Below, piece after piece: positions 8,678 through 16,702 of a stretch of 64,000 nucleotides of DNA. Source of the stretch: Nocardia salmonicida NBRC 13393 (GTDB lineage: Bacteria > Actinomycetota > Actinomycetes > Mycobacteriales > Mycobacteriaceae). Each line of letters starts with the position of its first letter. The stretch's first letter is position 1. Position numbers and translations under genes: made by a program. Where the stretch lies: NCBI RefSeq assembly GCF_001613085.1, contig NZ_BDBR01000013.1:156584-220583 (forward strand), in the 5' to 3' direction. The notes under the pieces were generated by a model. That model was not told the origin of the DNA and did no database searches. It worked only from the letters and a program-made list of their open reading frames with translations.

Positions 8678-10297
8678 ATGACCATGACGCACTTGCTCTT
8701 CCGTGACATCGACATCGTCGACGGCACCGGCGGCCCACGTATCCGCGGCGACATGCTGGTCCGCGAGGGCCGCATCGCCGAGATCGCGCCACCGGGCACC
8801 ATCGAAGCCGACGCGAGAGTCGTCGCGGTGCGACCTGGATCGGTCCTTACGCCCGGATTCATCGACATGCACGCGCATTCCGATCTGTATCTGCTCACCC
8901 ATCCCGACCACTTCCCGAAGATCACCCAGGGGGTCACCACCGAGGTGCTCGGCCAGGACGGGCTGTCCTACGCGCCCATCGACGAGGCCGCGCTCGCGGT
9001 GGTGCGCAAGCAGATCGCGGGCTGGAACGGCAACCCGGCGGACTTCGATTTCAGCTGGCGCACCGTCGCGCAATACCTGGACCGTCTCGACCAGGGCATC
9101 ACGCCCAACGCCGCCTACCTCGTCCCGCAGGGCACGCTGCGCATGCTCGTGGTCGGCAGCGAACAGCGCGTCGCCACCACCGCCGAGATCGATCGGATGT
9201 GCGCGCTGCTGGCCGAGGGTTTCGACCAGGGCGCGGTCGGTATGTCCAGCGGGCTCACCTATACCCCCGGAATGTATGCCGACACAGGCGAACTCGCCGC
9301 GCTGTGTGGCGTGGTCGCCTCCTATGGCGGCTTCTACGCGCCGCACACCCGCTCCTACGGCGCGGGCGCGCTCGAGTCCTACGCGGAGATGATCGGCCTG
9401 GCGAAGGCCACCGGCTGTGCGCTGCACCTGACCCACGCCACCATGAACTTCGGCGCGAACCGCGGCCGCGCACCGGAATTCCTCGCGATGCTGGCCGCGG
9501 CCCGCGCCGACGGCTGCGACATCACCCTCGACACCTATCCGTATCTGCCCGGCTCGACCACCCTGTCGGCGTTGCTGCCCAGCTGGGCGATGTCGGGCGG
9601 CCCCGACGCCGCACTGATTCGACTCGACGATCCGGCCGAGCGCGCCAGGATCACCGCTGATGTCGACGTCAACGGCTCGGACGGCTGCCACGGTGTCACC
9701 GTCGAATGGGAGACCATCCAGATCAGCGGCGTCGGCGACGACGCGCTGTCGGACATGGTCGGCCGCACGGTCGCCGAGATCGCGGCCGCGCGCGGCATCG
9801 CCCCGGTGGACGTGTTCTTCGACCTGCTGCGCCGCGACCAGCTCGCCACCACGATCCTGCAGCACGTCGGCCACGAGGAGAACGTGCGCGCCATCATGGT
9901 CGACCCCGGCCACATGGGCGGCAGCGACGGTCTGCTCGTCGGCGCCCGACCACACCCACGCGCCTGGGGCACCTTTCCGCGCTACCTGTCGCGCTACGTC
10001 CGGGAACTGGGCGTTCTCGGCCTCGAGGACTGCGTGCACCACCTCACCGGACGACCGGCCGCGCGACTGCGCCTGGCCGACCGCGGCCTGATCCGGGCCG
10101 GTTACGCCGCCGACCTCGTCGTCTTCGATCCGGCGACGATCCACGACACGGCGACCTTCGACCACCCCCAACAGCAGGCACGCGGTATCGAGCACGTGCT
10201 GGTCAACGGCGAATTCGCGCTGGAGAACGGCACCGCGACGGGCGTGCGCGCCGGACGCGCCCTGCGTCTGGACACCACGAAGGAGGAAACTCGATGA
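8678..10297 (+). CDS. N-acyl-D-amino-acid deacylase (D-aminoacylase family amidohydrolase)
   Basis: 539-residue metal-dependent amidohydrolase that removes acyl groups from N-acylated D-configured amines. Landmarks are the metal-binding 'DMHAHSDLYL' near residue 70, 'GMSSGLTYTPGMYADT', 'THATMNFG', 'DTYPYLPGSTTLSALLP', the catalytic-Asp region 'MGGSDGLLVG' and the C-terminal 'GYAADLVVFDP' small beta domain. Length agrees with the family (about 480-540). Between a glucosaminate-dehydratase-like enzyme and KDPG aldolase, N-acetyl-D-glucosaminate is an attractive substrate, but N-acyl-D-amino acids remain possible. ATGA overlap with eda. Confidence 0.85.
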   Translation: MTMTHLLFRDIDIVDGTGGPRIRGDMLVREGRIAEIAPPGTIEADARVVAVRPGSVLTPGFIDMHAHSDLYLLTHPDHFPKITQGVTTEVLGQDGLSYAPIDEAALAVVRKQIAGWNGNPADFDFSWRTVAQYLDRLDQGITPNAAYLVPQGTLRMLVVGSEQRVATTAEIDRMCALLAEGFDQGAVGMSSGLTYTPGMYADTGELAALCGVVASYGGFYAPHTRSYGAGALESYAEMIGLAKATGCALHLTHATMNFGANRGRAPEFLAMLAAARADGCDITLDTYPYLPGSTTLSALLPSWAMSGGPDAALIRLDDPAERARITADVDVNGSDGCHGVTVEWETIQISGVGDDALSDMVGRTVAEIAAARGIAPVDVFFDLLRRDQLATTILQHVGHEENVRAIMVDPGHMGGSDGLLVGARPHPRAWGTFPRYLSRYVRELGVLGLEDCVHHLTGRPAARLRLADRGLIRAGYAADLVVFDPATIHDTATFDHPQQQARGIEHVLVNGEFALENGTATGVRAGRALRLDTTKEETR

Positions 10298-10935
10298 ACC
10301 CGATGCTCAGCTCGTCGTCGGAGGCCATGGACGTGATCCGCGCGGACCGGGCCCTCACGGTGGTCCGCGCCCCTGATATCCCCGACCCGGCCGCGCTCGC
10401 CGCGGCGCTCGCGGGCGCCGGGCTGCGGGCGGTCGAACTGACCTTCACCACCCTCGGGGTGCTCGACGCGATCGGCAAGGCCACCGCGGTCACCGACGCC
10501 GTGATCGGCGTCGGCACCGTGACCACTCGCGAGCAGGCCGAAGCGGCTATCGAGGTCGGTGCCCGGTTCCTGGTGACACCCGCGCTGCGCCCGGAGGTCG
10601 CGGAAGTGGCTGTAGCGCAAGCGATTCCGGTGATCATGGGTGCGTTCACGCCGTCGGAGGTCCTCGCCGCGGCGGAGATGGGGGCAGCCGCGGTGAAGAT
10701 CTTCCCGGCTCGCGCGCTCGGACCGCAGTACATCAAAGATCTCCTCGGGCCGTTTCCGCACATGTTCCTGATCCCCTCCGGCGGCGTCAGTTCCCACAAC
10801 GCCCGCGACTTTCTCCGAGCGGGCGCGATCGCCGTCACCGCGGGCACCGAAGTGGTGGCCCCGTCCGACGTCGAGGCCGCGCGCTGGTCCCACATCGGCT
10901 CCAAAGCCGCGCATTTCGTTCATTCGCTTGATTGA
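10294..10935 (+). CDS. eda: 2-keto-3-deoxy-6-phosphogluconate (KDPG) aldolase
   Basis: 213-residue class I aldolase that splits KDPG into pyruvate and glyceraldehyde-3-phosphate. The Schiff-base lysine is in 'AAAVKIFPARALGPQYIKDL', the catalytic Glu in 'AVELTFTT', and the phosphate-binding region is 'IPSGGVSSHNARDFLRAGA'. Start ATG 10294 overlaps the deacylase stop (ATGA) and has the strong ribosome-binding site AGGAGGAAA at 10281-10289. The long frame reading upstream from 9706 is a shadow of the deacylase. Together with kdgK it completes the lower half of a KDG-to-central-metabolism route. Confidence 0.93.
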   Translation: MNPMLSSSSEAMDVIRADRALTVVRAPDIPDPAALAAALAGAGLRAVELTFTTLGVLDAIGKATAVTDAVIGVGTVTTREQAEAAIEVGARFLVTPALRPEVAEVAVAQAIPVIMGAFTPSEVLAAAEMGAAAVKIFPARALGPQYIKDLLGPFPHMFLIPSGGVSSHNARDFLRAGAIAVTAGTEVVAPSDVEAARWSHIGSKAAHFVHSLD

Positions 10936-10946
10936 GAGGTTCTTCC

Positions 10947-12374
10947 ATGGGCGCCACCATCGACTGGTTGCGCACCACCACCCCCGGGTTGCTGGTGCTG
11001 TGCGGTCTCGCGATCGCTGTGCTACTCATCGCCATCATCAAGGTCAAACTGGAGCCGTTCATCGCGCTGCTGTTGACCGGACTGCTGCTGGCGCTGGCCG
11101 CCGGACTGCCGATCTCCCAGATCGTCGGTACACCGCTGAAAGCCGGTGAGTCACTGCTGGAAACAGGCTTCGGCGGCATCCTCGGCCACATCGCGGTGAT
11201 CATCGGTCTCGGCACCGTACTCGGCGCGATCCTCGAAAGATCCGGTGGCGCCGACGTTCTCACCGACAAGCTGCTGAAGATGTTCGGCGAGAAGGGTGCT
11301 CCCGTCGCGATGGGCCTGCTCGGCCTCATCTTCGGTATCCCCGTGTTCTTCGATATCGGCATCTTCGTGCTCGCGCCGCTGGTCTACGTCGCGGCCAAGC
11401 GCGGTGGGCGATCGCTGGTCCTCTACGCCATGCCGATGCTCGCGGGTCTGTCGATGACGCACGCGTTCCTGCCGCCGCATCCCGGTCCCGTCGCGCTCGG
11501 CGGGCTGCTCGGGGTGAGCCTGGGCTGGCTGATCCTCATGGGCTTCGTCTGCGGCATCCCGGGTTTCCTCGCCGCGGGCATCGTCTGGGGCTCCTATATC
11601 GGCAAGCGCGTGCAGGTTTCGGTGCCGGAGGAGTTCGTGCGCTTGGAGCCCGAGCCGGAGCCTGCTGAAGGTTCGGGCGGGACCGCGGTGATCACGAAGT
11701 CGCCGCCCTCGGTCGGGTTGATCGGTGGCATCATCGCGATCCCGCTGGTCTTGATCCTGGGCGCCACCTTCGGCTACCAGCTCCTCGACACGGATTCGGC
11801 GCTGCTGCAGGTGCTCACCTTCTTCGGCACCCCCGCGGTCGCGCTGCTCATCACCGTGCTCGTCGCGTTCTATCTGCTCGGGATCCGGCGTGGTTCGACG
11901 GTGCAGGAACTGAGCACCATCACCGCCGAATCGCTCAAACCGGTCGGCATGGTGCTGCTGGTGGTCGGTGCGGGCGCCTTCTTCGGCAAGGTCATCTCGG
12001 CCACCGGCATCGGCACGGCGCTGGCCGACACGATGTCGGCGGCCGGTCTGCCGATCATCGTGCTCGCCTACCTGATCAGCTGCGGACTGCGGATCGCGCA
12101 GGGTTCGGCGACGGTCGCCATCGTCACCACGGGCGGCATCGTCGCCCCGCTGGTCGCCGAGCAGGGCTACTCGCAGATGTCGATCGCGTTGATCGCCATG
12201 GCGATCGCGGCGGGCTCGATCATCCTCAGTCACGTGAACGACGGTGGCTTCTGGATCATCGCGAAGTACTTCAACATGACCGTCAAACAGACGCTGCAGA
12301 CCTGGACGGTCCTGGAAACCATTCTGTCCGTGGTGAGTTTTACGGTCGCGGCCTTGCTGTTCTCGATCGTCTGA
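10947..12374 (+). CDS. GntP family permease (gluconate:H+ symporter type)
   Basis: 475-residue polytopic membrane protein with about 12 hydrophobic spans. Family blocks are 'GGILGHIAVIIGLGTVLGAILERSGGA' (one part visible around residue 70), 'IFGIPVFFDIGIFVLAPLVYVAA', 'HAFLPPHPGPVALGGLLGVSLG' and 'SHVNDGGFWIIAKYFNMTVKQTL'. GntP carriers import gluconate and related sugar acids, or D-serine, with protons. The start is the ATG at 10947, with GAGAGG at 10934-10939; the TTG at 10932 is less likely. As last gene of the plus-strand operon it probably imports the substrate of the preceding deacylase. Confidence 0.92.
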   Translation: MGATIDWLRTTTPGLLVLCGLAIAVLLIAIIKVKLEPFIALLLTGLLLALAAGLPISQIVGTPLKAGESLLETGFGGILGHIAVIIGLGTVLGAILERSGGADVLTDKLLKMFGEKGAPVAMGLLGLIFGIPVFFDIGIFVLAPLVYVAAKRGGRSLVLYAMPMLAGLSMTHAFLPPHPGPVALGGLLGVSLGWLILMGFVCGIPGFLAAGIVWGSYIGKRVQVSVPEEFVRLEPEPEPAEGSGGTAVITKSPPSVGLIGGIIAIPLVLILGATFGYQLLDTDSALLQVLTFFGTPAVALLITVLVAFYLLGIRRGSTVQELSTITAESLKPVGMVLLVVGAGAFFGKVISATGIGTALADTMSAAGLPIIVLAYLISCGLRIAQGSATVAIVTTGGIVAPLVAEQGYSQMSIALIAMAIAAGSIILSHVNDGGFWIIAKYFNMTVKQTLQTWTVLETILSVVSFTVAALLFSIV

Positions 12375-12452
12375 CCACTGCTCACCGAACGGGGGTTTCC
12401 GCCTGGACGAAAGTCGGGGAATGCCGGACGCTACTCGACCGGTCGGCGTCGA

Positions 12453-13001
12453 TCAGTCGAGTAGCGCCCGCGTGAGCCGGGCGAACGCTTCGCGGGGGTC
12501 CTTGCCGTCCTCCGCGCCGGTCAGCCGGTGGACGACCGCGCCGTCGAGGTAGTCGACGAGGATGCCGGCATCGGTCGCGGCCACACCGACAGCAGCTGCC
12601 ATCTCGACCGCCCAGGCCCGCAGCCGCTGGTGCCCACGATGCAGTGATTCGGCGAGCGCGGGCATCGTCTGCGACTCGCCGAACAGGGCCAGGCGTGCCT
12701 GGGTGCGGATGCGGTCGGTGGTGGTCGCATGAGTGACGAACAGGGCGAGACCGTCGATGAGGTGCTCGACGGTAGCGGGGCCGAGTGCGCGGTTCAGCGT
12801 CTCCCAGTCGGCGTGATCGCGTTGCTCGAGGCGTTCGGCGAGACCGCAGAGCAGCGCCTCACGAGTACGGAAATAGTTCGATGTCGAACCCGGCGGCAGA
12901 TCGGCGGCCCGGTCGACCGCGCGGTGAGTCAGCGCACGCGACCCGCCGGTGCCCAGTACCTCGATAGCGGCGTCGAGGACCTGTTCGCGTTTGGTAGACA
13001 C
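12453..13001 (-). CDS. TetR family repressor, probable local regulator of the flavin monooxygenase
   Basis: 182 residues. The N-terminal TetR helix-turn-helix (about residues 8-50, with 'THRAVDRAADLPPGSTSNYFRTREALL') precedes a variable ligand-binding helical domain. GTG start at 13001. It is divergent from the FAD monooxygenase with 99 bp between starts, and that gap carries three identical-type palindromes (see 13010-13065). Autorepression and control of the monooxygenase are therefore likely. The ligand is unknown, perhaps an aromatic substrate of the monooxygenase. Confidence 0.9.
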   Translation of the reverse strand: MSTKREQVLDAAIEVLGTGGSRALTHRAVDRAADLPPGSTSNYFRTREALLCGLAERLEQRDHADWETLNRALGPATVEHLIDGLALFVTHATTTDRIRTQARLALFGESQTMPALAESLHRGHQRLRAWAVEMAAAVGVAATDAGILVDYLDGAVVHRLTGAEDGKDPREAFARLTRALLD

Positions 13002-13009
13002 GTGTCGAT

Positions 13010-13065
13010 ACTACGCCCGTAGTGAATCGCACTACATTCGTAGTGTTGGCCACTACAGCCGTAGT
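13010..13065. promoter_or_regulatory. Three tandem operators ACTAC-N4-GTAGT at exact 21-bp intervals
   Basis: Perfect 14-bp palindromes at 13010-13023, 13031-13044 and 13052-13065. Each has arms ACTAC/GTAGT and a 4-bp centre (gccc, attc, agcc). The start-to-start spacing is 21 bp, two helical turns, so bound dimers would lie on one face of the DNA. They fill the tetR/monooxygenase divergent region. Confidence 0.85.
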
Positions 13066-13100
13066 ACGGTCACGGAGGTACCTGAACTAGGGAGTGTGCG

Positions 13101-14198
13101 ATGTCCACAGCAATCGTCGTCGGTGGCGGAATCGGCGGCATGGCCGCGGCGCTCGCGCTTGCGGGGAGGGGCTGGTCTGTCGAGGTGTTGGAGCGAGCGC
13201 CGGAGGTCGCGGAGGTGGGATCCGGGATTTCCCTGTGGTCCAACGCCTTACGCGCGCTGGATGCTCTGGGCGTCGGCGACACGGTCCGTGCGCAGGGCAT
13301 GGCGGAGGTGTCGGCCGGAATTCGAGACGACCGTGGGCGATGGCTCTCGCGCACCGACGTGGCGACGCTGCGCGAGCGTTTCGGAGCTCCGGTCGTGATC
13401 CACCGTGCCCGGCTGTTGGACATTCTGCGCGCGGCGCTCGATGAAGGCATGGTGCGCACCGGCGTCTCGGTTCGCGAAGTGACCACCGACGGGACGGTGG
13501 TCCACTCCGCGGGCACTTCCTCGGCTGATCTGGTCGTCGGTGCCGACGGGATCCACAGCGTCGTCCGGCGTGCCGTCTGCGGCGACGTCGCACCGCGCTA
13601 CGCCGGCTACACCGCCTGGCGCGCGGTGGTCGACATCGACGAGGCGCTCACCGAATTCGGTGAAACCTGGGGTCGGGGCGCGCGTTTCGGTATGGCTCCG
13701 CTCGCGGACGGCCGCGTCTACTGCTTCGCGGTCTACAACGCCGTCGAGAACGCCACCGGCAGCCTCGCCGAAGTCCGCGATCTCTTCCAGAACTGGCACC
13801 ATCCGATCCCGGCCCTGCTCGCCGCCGCCGACCCGGACACGGTGCTGCACAACGACATCTACGACCTCCCCGCGCTGCCGACTTTCACCGCGGGCCGCAT
13901 CGCCCTGCTCGGCGACGCCGCCCACGCGATGACGCCGAACCTCGGCCAGGGCGGCTGTCAAGCCCTCGAAGACGCGGTGGTCCTCGGCCGGCTGGCAGGC
14001 GAGCCCGACGGCCTCGCTCGCTACGACCGAGCACGTCGCCCCCGGACCGAGATGGTCACCGAGCGCTCCGCCCGGATCGGCGTCGTCGGCCAGCTGTCCG
14101 CGCGGCCCCTGGTAGTCCTCCGCAACACGGCACTGCGCCTGACTCCCACATCGGCCCAGCTCCGTGCCATGACAGAGATTCTCGACTGGACCTGTTGA
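13101..14198 (+). CDS. FAD-dependent aromatic monooxygenase (group A, PHBH/salicylate-hydroxylase fold)
   Basis: 365-residue single-component flavoprotein. It has the Rossmann 'VVGGGIGGMAAALALAGRG' motif at residues 6-24, the NADPH/FAD 'ADLVVGADGIHSVVRR' (DG) motif about residue 145, and the second FAD motif 'GRIALLGDAAHAMTPNLGQGGCQALEDA' (GD) about residue 270, cited here as a block. Such enzymes hydroxylate aromatic rings using NAD(P)H and O2; the substrate is not readable. At 365 residues it is compact, lacking the C-terminal thioredoxin-like domain of larger members. It is controlled by the divergent TetR through the ACTAC array. Confidence 0.88.
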   Translation: MSTAIVVGGGIGGMAAALALAGRGWSVEVLERAPEVAEVGSGISLWSNALRALDALGVGDTVRAQGMAEVSAGIRDDRGRWLSRTDVATLRERFGAPVVIHRARLLDILRAALDEGMVRTGVSVREVTTDGTVVHSAGTSSADLVVGADGIHSVVRRAVCGDVAPRYAGYTAWRAVVDIDEALTEFGETWGRGARFGMAPLADGRVYCFAVYNAVENATGSLAEVRDLFQNWHHPIPALLAAADPDTVLHNDIYDLPALPTFTAGRIALLGDAAHAMTPNLGQGGCQALEDAVVLGRLAGEPDGLARYDRARRPRTEMVTERSARIGVVGQLSARPLVVLRNTALRLTPTSAQLRAMTEILDWTC

Positions 14199-14230
14199 GC
14201 CGCGGTCGGTGTCGGCGAACCCCGACTGCC

Positions 14231-15217
14231 TCAGATCCGGCTCGATCGGGAGGTGTGTGGGTCCTGCGTCCACGCGCACGCCGCCTGATGGTCGTGACTG
14301 GGAATGATGCGGACGGCGCCGCGGATCGCGTGAAGGCGGTGGACGGTTCGCCACGTCTCGGTGCGGTCGTTGTCGGCCAGCATGCCCGGATAGCCCGACT
14401 TCTGTCGTAGCTCCTCGACCTGGAGGTTGTGCCAGATCGCGTCGCCCGCGAGCAGGACCGGGCCGCGCTCGGTGCGCAAGAGCAGGCCGACGCTGCCCGG
14501 CGTGTGGCCGGACAGGTCGACGAGCACCACGGCGCCGTCTCCGAACAGGTCGTGGCTGCGGGAGAAGGTGAGAACAGGCGGACCGTCGAGCTCGTAGACA
14601 TCGAGAGGTCTGTCGCGAACAGCTCGCCGCACGCCGCCGACCGGTGCCACCGGACCTTCCATCGCCCAGTCGTGCTCGAGCCGGTGGAGCCGCACTGGCA
14701 ACTCGGGCAGATCGAGGAGCCCGGCGATATGGTCCCAATGCAGATGCGTCGGTAGGGCGAAGTCGATGTCATGGGCGGCGATTCCACTGCGGTGCAGAGA
14801 GTCTCGGATATCGATGATGTCACTCGGTGGTGTCACCGCGACTCGCAGAACGCGGGGGAGCTCGGCCACCGCCTGGTCCTGAACATCCGCGCAGATGCCG
14901 GGGTCGACGAGAAAGGTCGCCGTCGGATGCCGGACGACGAAGGCCGTCATCGCGGATTCGATCCGGCGCGGGGCGAACACGCCTTCGACGACGGCCGCCG
15001 TCGGTACCCGCTTGGCATTCTGCGCCAGAACCGTCAGTTCGACCGTCGTCGTGCCGCGGGGGAGGCCGTTGTCGGGCAGCGAGGTCAGGAACCTGTGGTC
15101 GGGTCGGCGTGGTCGCAGGGCGCCCGTCACCGCCGACCCCACCGACCGGCAACACCGCCACAGGTCCGGCGACGCGACCGGGTCGATCAACTGCGTCCGA
15201 TTGTCGTTGTTTCCCAT
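14231..15217 (-). CDS. MBL-fold metallo-hydrolase (lactonase-like)
   Basis: 328 residues. The metallo-beta-lactamase core carries the Zn motif 'THLHWDH' (about residue 157), a later His in 'LSGHTPGSVG' (about 237), Asp in 'LLAGDAIWHN' and a final His in 'IIPSHDHQA'. The ligand set and spacing resemble AHL-lactonase and Zn-hydrolase members. The N-terminal 40 residues are an unconserved Arg-rich extension, so a later start is possible, although the ATG at 15217 abuts the operator. It is divergent from a MerR regulator, suggesting induction by a compound the enzyme hydrolyses. Substrate unknown. Confidence 0.82.
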   Translation of the reverse strand: MGNNDNRTQLIDPVASPDLWRCCRSVGSAVTGALRPRRPDHRFLTSLPDNGLPRGTTTVELTVLAQNAKRVPTAAVVEGVFAPRRIESAMTAFVVRHPTATFLVDPGICADVQDQAVAELPRVLRVAVTPPSDIIDIRDSLHRSGIAAHDIDFALPTHLHWDHIAGLLDLPELPVRLHRLEHDWAMEGPVAPVGGVRRAVRDRPLDVYELDGPPVLTFSRSHDLFGDGAVVLVDLSGHTPGSVGLLLRTERGPVLLAGDAIWHNLQVEELRQKSGYPGMLADNDRTETWRTVHRLHAIRGAVRIIPSHDHQAACAWTQDPHTSRSSRI

Positions 15218-15232
15218 GCGAACTACGCTAAA

Positions 15233-15252
15233 ACTTCAGGTCCACCTGAAGT
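15233..15252. promoter_or_regulatory. MerR-type operator between MBL hydrolase and MerR gene
   Basis: Perfect dyad ACTTCAGGT/ACCTGAAGT (9-bp arms, 2-bp centre) lying 15 bp from the hydrolase ATG and 12 bp from the merR GTG. Its length and position fit a MerR-family site lying within an overlong promoter spacer. Confidence 0.75.
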
Positions 15253-15264
15253 AAAGGGGCGAAT

Positions 15265-15663
15265 GTGTCGAATACCGCCGAGTCGCGCCGCATCGGCGAT
15301 GTCGCCGCCGAGTTGGGTGTCGCCACCCACGTCCTGCGTCACTGGGAAGACGTGGGCGTACTCGTTCCGCCTCGCGCGCCCGGCGGACAACGGATCTATG
15401 GCGGCGACCTGATCGTCCGGGCCCGTCTAGTCCAGCTCTGTCAACGGTCCGGGCTGTCGCTGGCCGAGATCAAAGATCTGTTCGCCGCCCGCTCTCGCAC
15501 CCGCCGCGTGGCGGTCTTCGCGGATAAACAGGCCGAATTGCGCACTCGCGTCGACGACCTCACCCGAACCATCGACTTTCTCGCCCATGTCCTGCGCTGC
15601 ACCCACCCGATCGTGGACGAGTGCCCGGACTGCGTCGAGTTCAGCCGGTCGGCTCAGCGGTGA
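15265..15663 (+). CDS. MerR family transcriptional regulator
   Basis: 132 residues with an N-terminal winged helix ('RIGDVAAELGVATHVLRHWEDVGVL', 'GGQRIYGGDLIVRARLVQLCQRSGLSLAEI' as two blocks), then a dimerisation coiled coil and a short effector tail containing Cys residues in 'LRCTHP' and 'ECPDCVEF'. The three cysteines and a His near the C-terminus could bind metal or sense thiols, though similar tails occur in uncharacterised small MerR proteins. GTG start with AAAGGGG upstream. Its 3' end overlaps the convergent WYL regulator gene by 23 bp. Confidence 0.9.
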   Translation: MSNTAESRRIGDVAAELGVATHVLRHWEDVGVLVPPRAPGGQRIYGGDLIVRARLVQLCQRSGLSLAEIKDLFAARSRTRRVAVFADKQAELRTRVDDLTRTIDFLAHVLRCTHPIVDECPDCVEFSRSAQR

Positions 15664-16639
15664 GCGGCGTCGGTCGGTGATAGCGCGCGAGCATGGCGGC
15701 GGCAGTCGCGGTCATGGTCGCGCGGAGTTCGGGTGGGTCGAGGACTTCGACGTGGGGTCCCAAGGGGAGTAGGGCATGGGCGAGGACCTCGTAGGACTCG
15801 GCGGGAATCGTGATGTCGGCCCAGCCGTCGGCGTCGGGTGGGCCCGCGGAGGCGAGGGCCTCGCGCACCGCGGCCGGGTCGTTCATCAGACGCAGCAGGC
15901 TCAGGTGTGCGGTGGAGATCCGGCAGCGGGCGCTGACGCGCAGCATCGATCGCGCGAACTGCTCGGCTGAGTTCTGCCAGTGCGCGGCGAGGTCGAAATC
16001 GGCGGGGCGGGTGAAGGATTCGCCGGTGGGTTCGGCGGTGGCGATCCGGCTGGCCCGGTACGAGCGGATGTCGGAGAGCTCGCGGGCGATCAGGTACCAG
16101 GTGCCTGCCTTCATGACCAGGCCGAGTGGGTCGAGGGTTCGTTCCACCGTGCGGTCGCGACGGTGGTAGGTGATCGCGAGGCGGCGGTCGTGCCAGAGCG
16201 CATCGGCAACCGTGGCGAGCGTGGGGGTTTCGTCGGGGCGCGCGAACCAGCCGGGCGCATCGATATGGACGCGTTCGGCGATGCGGGTGGCCCGGCCGCG
16301 TAGTTCCGGCGGGAGGGCGGCGAGCATCTTCAGTTGGGCGGTGGCCAGCACGGTGCCGAGGCCGAGGTCGGCGGCGGCGCCTGGCAGGCCGGCGAGCAGG
16401 ACGGCGTCGGCTTCGTCGGAGGTGAGGCCGGTGAGTCGGGTTCGGTAGCCGTCGATCAATCGCACACCACCACCGCGCCCCGGTTCGCTGTACACCGGAA
16501 CACCCGCCTCCGACAGCGCCTCCACGTCCCGATACACCGTGCGCACCGAGACCTCGAGCTCCTTTGCCAACTCGCTCGCGGTCGCCCCGCCGCCTGCTTG
16601 CAACAGCAGCAGTAACTGCACCAACCTGCTCGCCCGCAT
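15641..16639 (-). CDS. YafY/WYL-domain transcriptional regulator (DeoR-like HTH)
   Basis: 332 residues. N-terminal HTH_11 winged helix ('RLVQLLLLLQAGGGATASELAKEL', 'SVRTVYRDVEALSEAGVPVYSEPG' as adjacent blocks), a central linker, then a WYL ligand-sensing domain around residues 140-230 ('KAGTWYLIARELSDIRSYRASRI') and a WCX-type C-terminal region. Start ATG 16639; the frame continues 10 codons upstream into the operator, which disfavours the longer start. It is divergent from a flavin split-barrel protein gene with a shared TGACA-N5-TGTCA dyad. The last 23 bp overlap merR on the other strand. Confidence 0.92.
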   Translation of the reverse strand: MRASRLVQLLLLLQAGGGATASELAKELEVSVRTVYRDVEALSEAGVPVYSEPGRGGGVRLIDGYRTRLTGLTSDEADAVLLAGLPGAAADLGLGTVLATAQLKMLAALPPELRGRATRIAERVHIDAPGWFARPDETPTLATVADALWHDRRLAITYHRRDRTVERTLDPLGLVMKAGTWYLIARELSDIRSYRASRIATAEPTGESFTRPADFDLAAHWQNSAEQFARSMLRVSARCRISTAHLSLLRLMNDPAAVREALASAGPPDADGWADITIPAESYEVLAHALLPLGPHVEVLDPPELRATMTATAAAMLARYHRPTPLTAEPTG

Positions 16640-16663
16640 ATTCGCGAGACTAGCCGCAAAACC

Positions 16664-16678
16664 TGACACGAGATGTCA
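16664..16678. promoter_or_regulatory. Dyad TGACA-N5-TGTCA, probable WYL-regulator operator
   Basis: Perfect 5-bp arms in the 63-bp gap between the divergent WYL regulator (ATG 16639) and the split-barrel protein gene (ATG 16703). One extra matched pair outside the arms strengthens it. It probably serves both promoters. Confidence 0.65.
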
Positions 16679-16702
16679 AGGTTTGGTCGTACCGTACGAG
16701 AT

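Noticed and set aside
7220..10195. 991-residue minus-strand open frame opposite the dehydratase and deacylase genes
   Set aside because: Same shadow pattern, no family features, and it overlaps three conserved genes.
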